Below, piece by piece: positions 53,983 through 62,726 of a DNA stretch of 64,000 nucleotides (position 1 is the first letter of the stretch; each line of letters begins with the position of its first letter). The notes beneath the pieces were generated by a model. It was not told the origin of the DNA and ran no database searches. It worked only from the letters and a program-made list of their open reading frames with translations. This DNA comes from Actibacterium ureilyticum (GTDB lineage Bacteria > Pseudomonadota > Alphaproteobacteria > Rhodobacterales > Rhodobacteraceae): NCBI RefSeq assembly GCF_002285435.1, contig NZ_NSBT01000026.1, positions 1 to 64,000 on the forward strand. Reading direction: 5' to 3'. The position numbers and the translations under genes were made by a program.

Positions 53983-54348
53983 TTATTTTTGAATAACTTC
54001 GGTCCAGGCGGTTTCATCGGCCCGTTTCAGACGCATCAGCGCCTCTTCGGCCTCGCGCCGCAGGGTTTCGCGGTGGTGGGTCTTTTCGGCCTCGACCCGT
54101 TCGACCAGGCTGTCGATCTGGGGCAGGGGCGTGTCGGTGGCCGCTGACAGGGTCTCCAGCGCCTCCAGGATCTTGCCCAACTGCGTGCCATAGCTGGCGA
54201 TATTGCGGTGGATGCGGGATTCGATGCGCGGGTCGCCCGCGATGTCGGGGGAAAAGACGCGTGGTTCGACATTCTGGGTCACGTCGCCCGACAGCGGGGC
54301 GTGGAATTCGGTGCGGATCGTGGGGAAAAGGGAAAACGGGTAAGACAT
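53983..54348 (-). CDS. conserved helical protein, unknown
   Basis: A 121-residue protein (starting SYPFSLFPTIRTEFHAPLSGD) with no signal peptide. The N-terminal part is proline-rich; from residue 45 on it is helical and charged, with a likely coiled coil (SLVERVEAEKTHHRETLRREAEEALMRLKRADE, shown here as the region 85-115). ATG 54348 is preferred since the upstream extension crosses an AT-rich promoter-like region. Unknown function; I do not recognise a family. Confidence 0.7.
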   Translation of the reverse strand: MSYPFSLFPTIRTEFHAPLSGDVTQNVEPRVFSPDIAGDPRIESRIHRNIASYGTQLGKILEALETLSAATDTPLPQIDSLVERVEAEKTHHRETLRREAEEALMRLKRADETAWTEVIQK

Positions 54349-54466
54349 GGAAAATTCTCGGTACTGAAAAGCAAATAAATATGCTTCACAGAACCGTGTT
54401 GTTTCCGTCGTGTCAACGATATTATCCGCCGCGCCGCAGCATGCCGGGCGTCTGCGCGCGGGGGCG

Positions 54467-55732
54467 TTACCCCAGCGCGCGCCAGCCGATATCGCGGCGA
54501 TAGAACCCGTCGGGCCAGTCGATCCCGTCGGCCAGGGCATAGGCGCGGTCGCGCGCCTCGGCCAATGTCGCGCCGCGCGCGGTGGCGTTCAGCACCCGCC
54601 CGCCAGCGGCCGTCACATGGCCGTTGACCTCCTTGGTGCCGGCGTGGAACACCATCTGGCTGCTGGTTTCGGGCAGGGCGTCCAGCCCCCCGATGACAGA
54701 GCCCTTGTCATAGCCGCCGGGATACCCCTTGGCCGCCAGCACCACGGTCATGGCGTGGTCGTCGGCCCAGTTGACCTGAGCCTGGTCCAGCCGCCCCTCG
54801 GCACAGGCCAGCAGCAGGTCCAGCGCCTGCGCCCCAAGGCGCAGCATCAGCACCTGGCATTCGGGGTCGCCAAACCGGACATTGTATTCCACCAGCCGGG
54901 GCTGGCCGTCCTGGATCATGAACCCGGCGTACAGCACACCCTGATAGGGCGTCCCGCGTTTCGTCATTTCCGCCACCGTGGGCTTCACGATTTCATCCAG
55001 CGCCTTTTGCGTCACCGCATCGGTCATCACGGGCGCGGGGGAATAGGCGCCCATGCCGCCGGTATTGGGGCCGGTATCGCCATCGCCCACGCGCTTGTGG
55101 TCCTGCGCGGTGCCCACGGGCAGCACGTTTTCCCCGTCGCACAGGATGAAGAAGGACGCCTCTTCGCCTTCCATGAATTCCTCGATCACCACCTCGGCGC
55201 CCGCGCCGCCAAAGGCGCCGCCGAACATGTCGTCAATGGCCGCCAGCGCCTCGGCCTCGGTCATCGCGACGATCACGCCCTTGCCCGCGGCCAGCCCGTC
55301 GGCCTTGACCACGATGGGCGCACCTTGAGCGCGGATGTAATCGCGGGCCGCATCGGCATCGGTGAAACGGGCATAGGCGGCGGTGGGCGCGCCACAGGCG
55401 TCGCAGATCTCCTTGGTGAAGCCCTTGCTGGCTTCCAGTTTCGCGGCCTCGGCCGACGGTCCGAAACACAGGAATCCGGCGGCGCGCAGCCGGTCGGCCA
55501 CGCCCGCGGCCAGCGGCGCCTCGGGGCCGATCACCACGAAATCCACCGCGTTTTCCTCGGCGAATGTCGCGACGGCGCCGCCGTCTTCGATATCCAGCGC
55601 CGCGCATTCGGCGATCTCGGCCATGCCCGCATTGCCGGGGGCACAGATCAGCCGATCGCATTTCGGGTTCTGCTTGATCGCCCAGGCCAGGGCATGTTCG
55701 CGCCCGCCACTGCCGAGGATAAGGATATTCAT
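54467..55732 (-). CDS. purD: phosphoribosylamine-glycine ligase (GAR synthetase)
   Basis: Second step of purine synthesis, 421 residues, ATP-grasp fold. Starts NILILGSGGREHALAWA; the ATP-binding region has VVKADGLAAGKGVIVAMT, and TGGMGAYSPAPVMT and RFGDPECQVLMLRL are diagnostic. Housekeeping and apparently monocistronic. About 70 bases separate it from the lipoprotein gene on the same strand. Confidence 0.97.
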   Translation of the reverse strand: MNILILGSGGREHALAWAIKQNPKCDRLICAPGNAGMAEIAECAALDIEDGGAVATFAEENAVDFVVIGPEAPLAAGVADRLRAAGFLCFGPSAEAAKLEASKGFTKEICDACGAPTAAYARFTDADAARDYIRAQGAPIVVKADGLAAGKGVIVAMTEAEALAAIDDMFGGAFGGAGAEVVIEEFMEGEEASFFILCDGENVLPVGTAQDHKRVGDGDTGPNTGGMGAYSPAPVMTDAVTQKALDEIVKPTVAEMTKRGTPYQGVLYAGFMIQDGQPRLVEYNVRFGDPECQVLMLRLGAQALDLLLACAEGRLDQAQVNWADDHAMTVVLAAKGYPGGYDKGSVIGGLDALPETSSQMVFHAGTKEVNGHVTAAGGRVLNATARGATLAEARDRAYALADGIDWPDGFYRRDIGWRALG

Positions 55733-55800
55733 GCCAGATGCTCCCGCCCGAATTTGGTTGGGAGGGTTCTACGGCGGTGCGTTGCGGGACACAAGCGGTG

Positions 55801-56154
55801 CTAGCCGCCATGCACCATCAGCGCGACGATCAGCGCCTCGCGGTCGGCGGCATAAAGCGCGCGGTCCTGTTGCAGGCGCCGGATCAGGGCCGGGCGATCC
55901 GCCACCCGGACGCGCGCCAGATCCATCGCTTGGCTCAGCTTCGGCCCGCCCCCGGCCGCGATCTCGGTCATCAGGGTGGGGTGATGCACGGCCACATGGC
56001 GCGCCACCCGCGCGCGGCGGGCGCCATAGGCGGCATTCGCGATCCCTGTGCTGACCGCCTGGCCCGGCAGCAGGACGGGGTTGGGGATATGGCTGGCCTC
56101 TCGCCCACAGGCGGTCAGCATAGCGAATGCGAGTAAAAGCCACGATCGCAACAT
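55801..56154 (-). CDS. lipoprotein, unknown
   Basis: A 117-residue protein with a lipoprotein leader (LRSWLLLAFAMLTAC; lipobox LTAC). The mature part is basic and helical (GIANAAYGARRARVARHVAVHH), ending in RALYAADREALIVALMVHGG. No family recognised. It lies upstream of purD on the same strand and divergent from the glycine-rich-domain gene. Confidence 0.72.
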   Translation of the reverse strand: MLRSWLLLAFAMLTACGREASHIPNPVLLPGQAVSTGIANAAYGARRARVARHVAVHHPTLMTEIAAGGGPKLSQAMDLARVRVADRPALIRRLQQDRALYAADREALIVALMVHGG

Positions 56155-56275
56155 CGCCTGCAAGGGTGCCACGAAACACGCGGTGGCGAAAGACTACAGG
56201 TACCTGCGTGGTTCACCCGGCTTGCGCGATCTGCTAGATCGGATGAAACGCAAATCTCTAGAGAGATCAGACAAG

Positions 56276-56989
56276 ATGCGCGACCCTGAACTGATGTCCC
56301 GTCTGCAAGAGCATCGCTTTGGCGCTGAGGCGCACACGCAGAGCTTCGCTTCCAGACTGGCGGCACAGGAACTCTGGGATCCGGACTATGCCGCCCGTGT
56401 GGTGCAGGAATACAAGCGTTTCCTCTATCTTTCTCAAGTCAGCGAAAAGCCGGTCACGCCCAGCGTGGCAGTCGACGCGGCCTGGCACCTTCATCTGGCC
56501 ATGACGCGCGACTATTGGCAGGTTCTGTGTAAACAGGTGTTGCGGAACGATCTTCACCATGACGCCGCCGATACCGGTGAGGATTCCGCCCGTATGGCCG
56601 ATCAATATGCCGCGACACGACGGCTTTATGCGCAGGAGTTTGGTGCAGTCGCACCAACGGACATTTGGCCTATTCCCGGTCAGACCCGTGGCGCTGCCCG
56701 CGCCACACGGCCACTGTTCATCGTCGGGGCGGCGACCGGCATCGCGGGCGCCGGAGCGCTTTTCGCGGGCGCGTCTGTGTTGGGTATCACAGGACTTGTC
56801 CTGGGCGCAGGATTGATCATCTGGGGCTTGTTGCAGGTAAAACCGGCCAAAGCAGACCGAACTGGTGGCACATTTGTCGCTGGTTGTAGCGGCGGCCATG
56901 GCAAAGGAAATAGCAGCGCGGTTGATGGCGGTGCAGGCGATGGTGGCGCGGGCTGCGGCGGCGGTGGTTGCGGCGGAGGAGGAGGCTGA
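56276..56989 (+). CDS. glycine-rich domain-containing membrane protein
   Basis: About 237 residues. The N-terminal half matches the glycine-rich-domain (GRDP-like) pattern: YAARVVQEYKRFLYLSQ, then PSVAVDAAWHLHLAMTRDYW, where WHLH is the hallmark. Two membrane helices follow (FIVGAATGIAGAGALFAGAS and GITGLVLGAGLIIWGLL), then a Gly/Cys tail (GAGCGGGGCGGGGG). Related bacterial proteins end in the same tail; function unknown. The start may be ATG 56276 or 56243. Its last codons contain the ribosome site of xseA, two bases downstream. Confidence 0.75.
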   Translation: MRDPELMSRLQEHRFGAEAHTQSFASRLAAQELWDPDYAARVVQEYKRFLYLSQVSEKPVTPSVAVDAAWHLHLAMTRDYWQVLCKQVLRNDLHHDAADTGEDSARMADQYAATRRLYAQEFGAVAPTDIWPIPGQTRGAARATRPLFIVGAATGIAGAGALFAGASVLGITGLVLGAGLIIWGLLQVKPAKADRTGGTFVAGCSGGHGKGNSSAVDGGAGDGGAGCGGGGCGGGGG

Positions 56990-56990
56990 C

Positions 56991-58499
56991 ATGGACCTGA
57001 TCGACGCCCCAGAACCCGGCCAGAACGCCCCGGAATTCACCGTCAGCGAAATCTCGGGCGCGGTGAAGCGCACGATCGAGGGCGCCTTTGGCCGCATCCG
57101 TGTGCGGGGCGAGGTCGGCCGCGTGTTCAAGGCGCGCTCGGGCCATCTTTACTACGACATCAAGGACGACAATAACGTGCTGGCCTGCACCACGTGGAAG
57201 GGCCAGGCGGCGCGCCTCAGCGTCATCCCCGAAGAGGGGCTGGAGGTCATCGTCACCGGCAAGCTCACCGCCTTCGGGGCGCAGTCGAAATACAACCTGA
57301 ACGTGGACGAGGTCACCGTCGCGGGCGAAGGTGCGCTGATGGCGATGCTGGAAAAGCGCAAGAAGGCGCTGGCGGCCGAAGGCCTCTTTGCCGCCGAACG
57401 CAAACGCCCGCTGCCGTTCCTGCCTGAGGTGATCGGCGTCGTGACCTCGCCCAGCGGTGCGGTCATCCGCGACATCCTGCACCGGCTGCGCGACCGTTTC
57501 CCGCGCAAGGTGCTGATCTGGCCCGTGGCGGTGCAGGGATCGGCCTGCGCACCCGAAGTCACGCGCGCGATCCGGGGCTTCAATGCGCTTAGCCCAGGCG
57601 GCGCGCTGCCCCGGCCCGACCTGATCATCGTGGCGCGCGGCGGCGGCTCGATCGAGGATCTGTGGGGCTTCAACGAAGAATCCGTGGCCCGCGCGGCGGC
57701 AGAGTCCGACATCCCGCTGATCTCGGCCGTCGGGCACGAAACCGACACCACGCTCATCGACTATGTCTCGGACAAGCGCGCGCCGACGCCCACGGCGGCC
57801 GCCGAACTGGCCGTGCCGGTGCGGCTGGAGCTGCTGTCCTGGACCGATGAACAGGGCGCCCGCCTGACCCATGCGGCCACGCGCGCCATCCAGCAGCGCC
57901 GCCAGCGGATGCAGGACATGGCCCGCGGGCTGCCCCGGCCCCAGGCGCTGGTCGAAACCGCCGCGCAACGGCTCGATCTGTGGTCGGCGCGGCTCGACCC
58001 GGCGCTCACGGGCGTCGCCCAGAAAAAACGCGTGGCGCTGGCCGAACGCTGCGCCAGCCTGCGCCCGGCCATGCTGCACGCGCGGCTGGACGATGCGGGC
58101 CGCCGCCTGGACGACCGCGCCGCCCGGCTGCAACCCGCGGCCTTGCAACGCGACATCGACCGTAAGTCGCGCGAGCTGCGTCAGGTGTCCGACCGGCTGG
58201 CCCAGATCGCCCGCACCCGCACCGCGCGGCTGGCCGACCGGCTGGCCGCACTGGAACGCATGCGCCAAAGCCTGGGCTATACCGAAACGCTGAAACGCGG
58301 CTATGCGGTGGTGCGCGCGGGCGAAGATGTGATCACCACCAGCGCCGAGGCCGCGAAAGCCGCCACGCTGGAAATCCAGTTCCGCGACGGGCGGCTCGAC
58401 GTGGTGCCCGGCGCCGCAAACCCCGCCGCCCCCGCGCCCGCCAAACCGAAAGCCACGAAACCGGTCAAGAAACCGCCCGAACAGGGTAGCCTGTTCTGA
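56991..58499 (+). CDS. xseA: exodeoxyribonuclease VII large subunit
   Basis: Single-strand exonuclease large subunit, 502 residues. The N-terminal OB domain (IRVRGEVGRVFKARSGHLYYDIKD) is followed by the catalytic region with VVTSPSGAVIRDILHRL, ARGGGSIEDLWGFNEE and AVGHETDTTLIDYVSDKRAPTP, then a long coiled-coil. The lysine-rich C-terminus is extended (AAPAPAKPKATKPVKKPPEQG). ATG 56991 follows GGAGGAGGC. The small subunit xseB is not in the window. Confidence 0.96.
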   Translation: MDLIDAPEPGQNAPEFTVSEISGAVKRTIEGAFGRIRVRGEVGRVFKARSGHLYYDIKDDNNVLACTTWKGQAARLSVIPEEGLEVIVTGKLTAFGAQSKYNLNVDEVTVAGEGALMAMLEKRKKALAAEGLFAAERKRPLPFLPEVIGVVTSPSGAVIRDILHRLRDRFPRKVLIWPVAVQGSACAPEVTRAIRGFNALSPGGALPRPDLIIVARGGGSIEDLWGFNEESVARAAAESDIPLISAVGHETDTTLIDYVSDKRAPTPTAAAELAVPVRLELLSWTDEQGARLTHAATRAIQQRRQRMQDMARGLPRPQALVETAAQRLDLWSARLDPALTGVAQKKRVALAERCASLRPAMLHARLDDAGRRLDDRAARLQPAALQRDIDRKSRELRQVSDRLAQIARTRTARLADRLAALERMRQSLGYTETLKRGYAVVRAGEDVITTSAEAAKAATLEIQFRDGRLDVVPGAANPAAPAPAKPKATKPVKKPPEQGSLF

Positions 58500-58520
58500 A
58501 CCGCCCCTTTCAGCGCTTTG

Positions 58521-58545
58521 AAAAAACTCCCGCCGGAGGCCTGAA
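58521..58545 (-). repeat. copy of the dispersed CCTCCGGCGG repeat, terminator-like
   Basis: Read on the minus strand, GGCCTCCGGCGGGAG is followed by TTTTTT just after the stop of the minus-strand gene at 58549. The CTCC/GGAG stem with a T run is terminator-like, and the sequence matches the repeats at 31237 and 62689. Confidence 0.65.
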
Positions 58546-58548
58546 ATC

Positions 58549-58950
58549 TCAGGCGCCGACCTCGGGGCCGGGGCAGATCAGCGGGGCATCGTCCTTTTCC
58601 ACCTCGTAAAGCTCGGTCGCGTCGGGGTCGCCTTCGAACCGCGCGCTCAAGCCTGCGCCATCGCTGAAAAAGCTCCAGCATTGTGGCGCCTCGGGCGCTT
58701 TTTCGTAGACGAAACAGATCATGCCCGCCTGTTCATACCACCGCCCGCGCTGGCATTCCCCGTTCAGAAAGGTCCAGATCACCTCGCGCCCCGGCAGGTA
58801 TTGCTCGGCGCCATAGGCCAGCCCTTCCGCCCCGAAATAAAGCGTCCGCCCGGTGGCATAGTCCTCGAACGCCTCGGCCGACATCGGGCCATCGGCGGCC
58901 CGGACCGCCCCGGCCCAGAGCATCAGGAAGAAAAGACAGGCGCGCATCAT
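58549..58950 (-). CDS. periplasmic protein with paired cysteines, unknown
   Basis: A 133-residue protein with a signal peptide (RACLFFLMLWAGAVRAAD). The mature chain has EAFEDYATGRTLYFGAEGLAYGAEQYLPGR, WTFLNGECQRGRWYEQAGMICFVYE and EAPQCWSFF, with conserved-looking cysteines and aromatic residues, ending in LICPGPE. It resembles a Rhodobacterales-specific family of unknown role. The start could be either of two adjacent ATG codons (58950 or 58947). It converges on xseA. Confidence 0.78.
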   Translation of the reverse strand: MMRACLFFLMLWAGAVRAADGPMSAEAFEDYATGRTLYFGAEGLAYGAEQYLPGREVIWTFLNGECQRGRWYEQAGMICFVYEKAPEAPQCWSFFSDGAGLSARFEGDPDATELYEVEKDDAPLICPGPEVGA

Positions 58951-59194
58951 GGGGGTCCCCCTGGTCATCGGCGCCCGGTCACCGGGCACCCCGGGACATC
59001 TTGCCATCCCGCGCGCGGGCGGTCCATCGCGCCCGGCGCCAAAGCGCCCCCTGCGGGCACAGATTTTCGTGAGCCGCCGGGGATTGCCGCGTTTTCGGGC
59101 GGCGGGCCGATGCCCGCGCTTTTGGCGTTTCTGTCCGGGATCGGGCTTTTCTAGCGCCGCGATTGCCATTAAGTCAGACCTGATCGGAGGCGAC

Positions 59195-60502
59195 ATGGCA
59201 CTTTTCAGAAAGCTCAAGGACAAGCTCTTCAAATCTTCGTCGAAGCTCGAAGAGGGGCTGGAGGCGATTGTCGAGGATGGCGGCACGCTCGACACCACGC
59301 CAGAGCTGCCCGAGGTTCCCGCCCAGCCCGATCCCGCGCCCACGCCCGAACCGGTGCCCCAGCCCACGCCCGACCCGGTGCCCGAACCCGAACCGGTACC
59401 GATCCCCGTGCCCGAACCGGAAACCGTGCCCGCGCCCGATCCCGCGCCGCAACCCGCGCCCGATCCCACGCCGGTGCCCGAACCGATGCCGGTACCGCCG
59501 CCGCAACCCGAACGCGCGCCCGAACCGCCGGTCGAACTGCCGGTGCAGCCCGACATCACGCCCGATCCCGCGCCGGTGGAAATCCCGCTGCCGCCCGCCG
59601 AAACCGCTGCACGCCCAGGGATCATCGGCCGGCTGCTGGGCCGGGGCGACGGCGCGCCGGTCATGCGCCGGGTGCTGGATGACGACATGCTGGAACAGCT
59701 CGAAGAGCTGCTGATCGCGTCCGACATGGGCGTCGACACCGCCCTGCGCGTCACCGCCAACATGGCCGAGGGGCGGTTCGGCAAGAAACTGTCGGTGGCC
59801 GAGATCAAATCCCTGCTGGCCACCGAGATCGCCCGCATCATGGAACCCGTCGCCAAGCCCATGCCGCTTTACCCCAGCAAGCCGCAGGTGGTGCTGGTGG
59901 TGGGGGTCAACGGCTCGGGCAAGACCACGACCATCGGCAAGCTGGCCAGCCAGTTCAAGGCGGCGGGCAAATCGGTGGTGATCGCCGCGGGCGACACGTT
60001 CCGCGCCGCCGCCGTCGAACAGCTTCAGGTCTGGGGCGAACGCGCGGGCGTGCCGGTGATGACCGCACCCGAAGGGTCCGATCCCGCCAGCCTGGCTTTC
60101 GACGCCATGACAAGGGCCGAGGCCGAGGGCGCCGATCTGCTGATGATCGACACCGCCGGGCGGCTGCAGAACCGCGCCGACCTGATGGAGGAACTGGCCA
60201 AGATCGTCCGCGTCATCCGCAAGAAGAACCCCGACGCGCCGCACAACACCCTGCTGGTGCTGGACGCCACCACCGGCCAGAACGCGCTTAGCCAGGTCGA
60301 GACATTCCGGAAACTGGCCGATGTGTCGGGTCTGGTGATGACCAAGCTCGATGGCACGGCCAAGGGCGGGGTGCTTGTGGCGCTGGCCGACAGGTTCGGC
60401 CTGCCGATCCACGCCATAGGCGTGGGCGAACAGATCGACGACCTGGATGCGTTCGATCCACAGGATTTCGCGAATGCCCTTGCCGGGGTCGCGAACACGT
60501 GA
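59195..60502 (+). CDS. ftsY: signal recognition particle receptor FtsY
   Basis: SRP receptor GTPase that brings ribosomes to the membrane; 435 residues. The first 20 residues are basic (ALFRKLKDKLFKSSSK). Residues about 45-145 are a proline/glutamate/aspartate repeat (PEPVPQPTPDPVPEPEP and similar), longer than in many relatives. The NG domain follows: GVNGSGKTTTIGKLA (near residue 236), DTAGRLQNRADLMEEL, TKLDGTAKGG and GVGEQIDDLDAF. A GGAGG site precedes ATG 59195. Downstream is a peroxiredoxin-like gene. Confidence 0.97.
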   Translation: MALFRKLKDKLFKSSSKLEEGLEAIVEDGGTLDTTPELPEVPAQPDPAPTPEPVPQPTPDPVPEPEPVPIPVPEPETVPAPDPAPQPAPDPTPVPEPMPVPPPQPERAPEPPVELPVQPDITPDPAPVEIPLPPAETAARPGIIGRLLGRGDGAPVMRRVLDDDMLEQLEELLIASDMGVDTALRVTANMAEGRFGKKLSVAEIKSLLATEIARIMEPVAKPMPLYPSKPQVVLVVGVNGSGKTTTIGKLASQFKAAGKSVVIAAGDTFRAAAVEQLQVWGERAGVPVMTAPEGSDPASLAFDAMTRAEAEGADLLMIDTAGRLQNRADLMEELAKIVRVIRKKNPDAPHNTLLVLDATTGQNALSQVETFRKLADVSGLVMTKLDGTAKGGVLVALADRFGLPIHAIGVGEQIDDLDAFDPQDFANALAGVANT

Positions 60503-60577
60503 TCATCTGCCGGTCTTGAAGCCCCGAGCGATCAGCGCAGGTGGTTCGGCCCATGACTTTCACAAGGAAACTGTCCG

Positions 60578-61102
60578 ATGCCGAACGCACTGACCGCCGG
60601 GGCGCCGTTCCCGCAAACCGATATCGCCCGCCTTGGCGGTGGCACCATCACCTTGGGCAAGCCCGAGCGCGCCGAATGGCAGCTTGTCTTCGTCTATCGC
60701 GGCCTGCATTGCCCGATCTGCAAGCAATACCTGTCGGACCTGGAACAGATCCTGCCGGCCTTTGCCGAGATCGGGATCGAGGTCGTCGCGATCTCGGCCG
60801 ATACCGAAGCCAAGGCGCAGCAGATGCAGACCGAACAGGGGCTGAGCCTGCCCATCGGGTACGATCTGTCGGTGGCGCAGATGCAGGCGCTTGGGCTTTA
60901 TATCTCGACCCCGCGCTCGGCGCAGGAAACCGACCGGACCTTTGCCGAGCCGGGGCTGTTCCTGATCGATGCGGGGGGCGATCTTCACATGGTCGACTAT
61001 TCCAACGCGCCGTTCCTGCGGCCCGATCTGGACCGGTTGCCCGCACGGATCAAATATGTGCTGGAAAACGACTATCCGGTCAGGGGCACCTTTGCTGGAT
61101 AG
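60578..61102 (+). CDS. peroxiredoxin-like (AhpC/TSA) protein
   Basis: A 174-residue thioredoxin-fold protein. The active region is FVYRGLHCPICKQYLSDL, with CPIC in the position of a peroxidatic cysteine; VVAISADTEAKAQQM and FAEPGLFLIDAGG fit the AhpC/TSA family. It has a CxxC rather than the usual PxxxTxxC, so it may act as a thiol-disulfide enzyme instead. Six bases before the EamA gene, so probably co-transcribed. Confidence 0.85.
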   Translation: MPNALTAGAPFPQTDIARLGGGTITLGKPERAEWQLVFVYRGLHCPICKQYLSDLEQILPAFAEIGIEVVAISADTEAKAQQMQTEQGLSLPIGYDLSVAQMQALGLYISTPRSAQETDRTFAEPGLFLIDAGGDLHMVDYSNAPFLRPDLDRLPARIKYVLENDYPVRGTFAG

Positions 61103-61108
61103 GATGAT

Positions 61109-62014
61109 GTGAGCAATTGGCTGCTGTCACTGGAGGGCACCGCCGCCGGGCACCAGCTTGCGCTGGTGCTCGCGCTGCTGGCGGCGCTGTTGCATGCGGT
61201 GTTCGGGGCGCTGCAGAAGGGGCGGCACGATCCCTGGCTCAGCCGTGGGGCGATCGATTTCAGCTATGGGATGATGGCCGCGCCCTTTGCGCTGTTCGTG
61301 GTGCCCTGGCCCGAGCCGCATATGTGGGCGATCTTTGCCGGGGCTTTCGTGATCCATGTGGGCTACAAGCTGGCGCAGGGCTATACCTATACCAAGGGGG
61401 CCTATACCGTCGTTTATCCGGTGGTGCGCGGCACCGGGCCGCTTTTCGCGGTGATCGGGGCGATGGTGATCTTCGACGAGCATTTCACCGCCGCGCAATG
61501 GCTGGGCATGGCGGTGCTGCTGGCGGGGATCTTCGGGCTGGCGGTCTATAATCTGATCCATTGGGAATTGCAGCGCGACACGCTGAAACTGGCGCTGATG
61601 CTGGCGGTGCTGACCGGCGCCTTTGTCGCGCTTTACACCACCTATGACGCCTATGGCATTCGCGCGACGGCCAATCCGTTCACCTTTCTGGCGTGGTTCT
61701 TCTTCATCGACGGGCTGCTGTTCATGCCCGCGATCGCGCTGCTGCGCTGGCGCAGCATGGCCGACCGGCCCGCGCCGAGGCCGCTGATGGCGCGGGGGGT
61801 GCTGGGCGCCATCGTGGCGTTCCTGAGCTTTGGGTCGGTCATGATGGCCACGCGGCTGGACAAGGTGGGCGAGGCGGCGGTGCTGCGCGAAACATCGACC
61901 GTCTTTGCCGCGCTGATCGGCTGGCTGGTGCTGGGCGAAAAGGTCGGCCCGCGCCGGGTGGTCCTGATGGGTTTGATCGCGGCGGGCGCCGTGATAGTTG
62001 AAATGGGTGGATGA
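61109..62014 (+). CDS. EamA family (DMT) transporter
   Basis: A 301-residue protein with ten membrane helices in two EamA repeats (the second repeat starts about residue 160, LALMLAVLTGAFVALYTTYD). Begins at GTG 61109 with AGGA close before. TYTKGAYTVVYPVVRGTGPLFAVIGAM and KVGEAAVLRETSTVFAALIGWLVLGEKVG are typical drug/metabolite transporter segments. Substrate unknown. Its stop overlaps the ATG at 62011 before yciB. Confidence 0.9.
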   Translation: MSNWLLSLEGTAAGHQLALVLALLAALLHAVFGALQKGRHDPWLSRGAIDFSYGMMAAPFALFVVPWPEPHMWAIFAGAFVIHVGYKLAQGYTYTKGAYTVVYPVVRGTGPLFAVIGAMVIFDEHFTAAQWLGMAVLLAGIFGLAVYNLIHWELQRDTLKLALMLAVLTGAFVALYTTYDAYGIRATANPFTFLAWFFFIDGLLFMPAIALLRWRSMADRPAPRPLMARGVLGAIVAFLSFGSVMMATRLDKVGEAAVLRETSTVFAALIGWLVLGEKVGPRRVVLMGLIAAGAVIVEMGG

Positions 62015-62025
62015 AAGAGGCAGCG

Positions 62026-62634
62026 ATGAGCGAGAAACGCATCAATCCGATCCTGAAGATGGCGCTGGAACTGGGGCCGATCGCGGCGTTCTTCGCGGCC
62101 TATGTCGCGATGAAGGACAAGAGCTTTGTCATCAGCGGCACGGAATATGACGGCTTCATCCTGGTGACGGCGGGGTTCATTCCGCTGATCCTTTTGACCA
62201 CGGCGCTGTTGTGGAAGCTGTCGGGGCATATTTCCAAGATGCAGATCGCGACCGCGGTTCTGGTGGTGGTCTTCGGCGGGCTGACCGTGTGGCTGAACGA
62301 CGACCGGTTCTTCAAGATGAAGCCCACGATGATCTATACGCTGTTTGCGGGGATTTTGGGCTTTGGGCTGCTGCGCGGGCAGAGCTATCTGAAGCTGGTG
62401 ATGGAAGAGGCGATGCCGCTGCGCCACGAGGGGTGGATGATCCTGACCCGGCGGCTGGCGCTGTTCTTTGCCGGGCTGGCCGTGGCGAACGAGGTCGTCT
62501 GGCGCACCATGTCGACCGACACCTGGGTGAATTTCAAGACCTTTGGCCTGACCGCGGCGGTGTTCCTGTTTTTCATGACCCAAAGCGGCGTGTTCCAGAA
62601 ATACGCCGCCGAGGCGGATGAGGACAGTGCCTGA
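62026..62634 (+). CDS. yciB: inner-membrane septation protein A (YciB family)
   Basis: A 202-residue protein with five or six membrane helices. The start INPILKMALELGPIAAFFAAY, TALLWKLSGHISKMQ, FFKMKPTMIYTLFAGILGFG and the end ANEVVWRTMSTDTWVNFKTFG are family signatures. YciB/IspZ affects cell envelope and septation. ATG 62026 is preferred for spacing to GAGG; ATG 62011 is possible. A hairpin and a dispersed repeat follow. Confidence 0.95.
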   Translation: MSEKRINPILKMALELGPIAAFFAAYVAMKDKSFVISGTEYDGFILVTAGFIPLILLTTALLWKLSGHISKMQIATAVLVVVFGGLTVWLNDDRFFKMKPTMIYTLFAGILGFGLLRGQSYLKLVMEEAMPLRHEGWMILTRRLALFFAGLAVANEVVWRTMSTDTWVNFKTFGLTAAVFLFFMTQSGVFQKYAAEADEDSA

Positions 62635-62643
62635 TCCGATTGC

Positions 62644-62724
62644 GCGGGCTTGCGCCCGCACGACATTTTGTGGCGCGCTGACGCGCGCGATGCCTCCGGC
62701 GGGAGTATTTTTCGAACAATGAAG
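62644..62724 (+). terminator. terminator-like hairpins with copy of the dispersed repeat
   Basis: GCGGGC-TTGC-GCCCGC (62644-62659) forms a stem after yciB. Further on, GATGCCTCCGGCGGGAGTAT TTTTC (62689-62713) repeats the sequence at 31237 and, inverted, at 58521. The CTCC/GGAG stem with TATTTTT would end yciB transcription. Confidence 0.65.
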
Positions 62725-62726
62725 GG

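Noticed and set aside
59330-59640. Tandem repeat in ftsY as a possible CRISPR-like or satellite array
   Set aside because: The repeat is in frame, encodes a proline/acidic linker and has no spacer structure.
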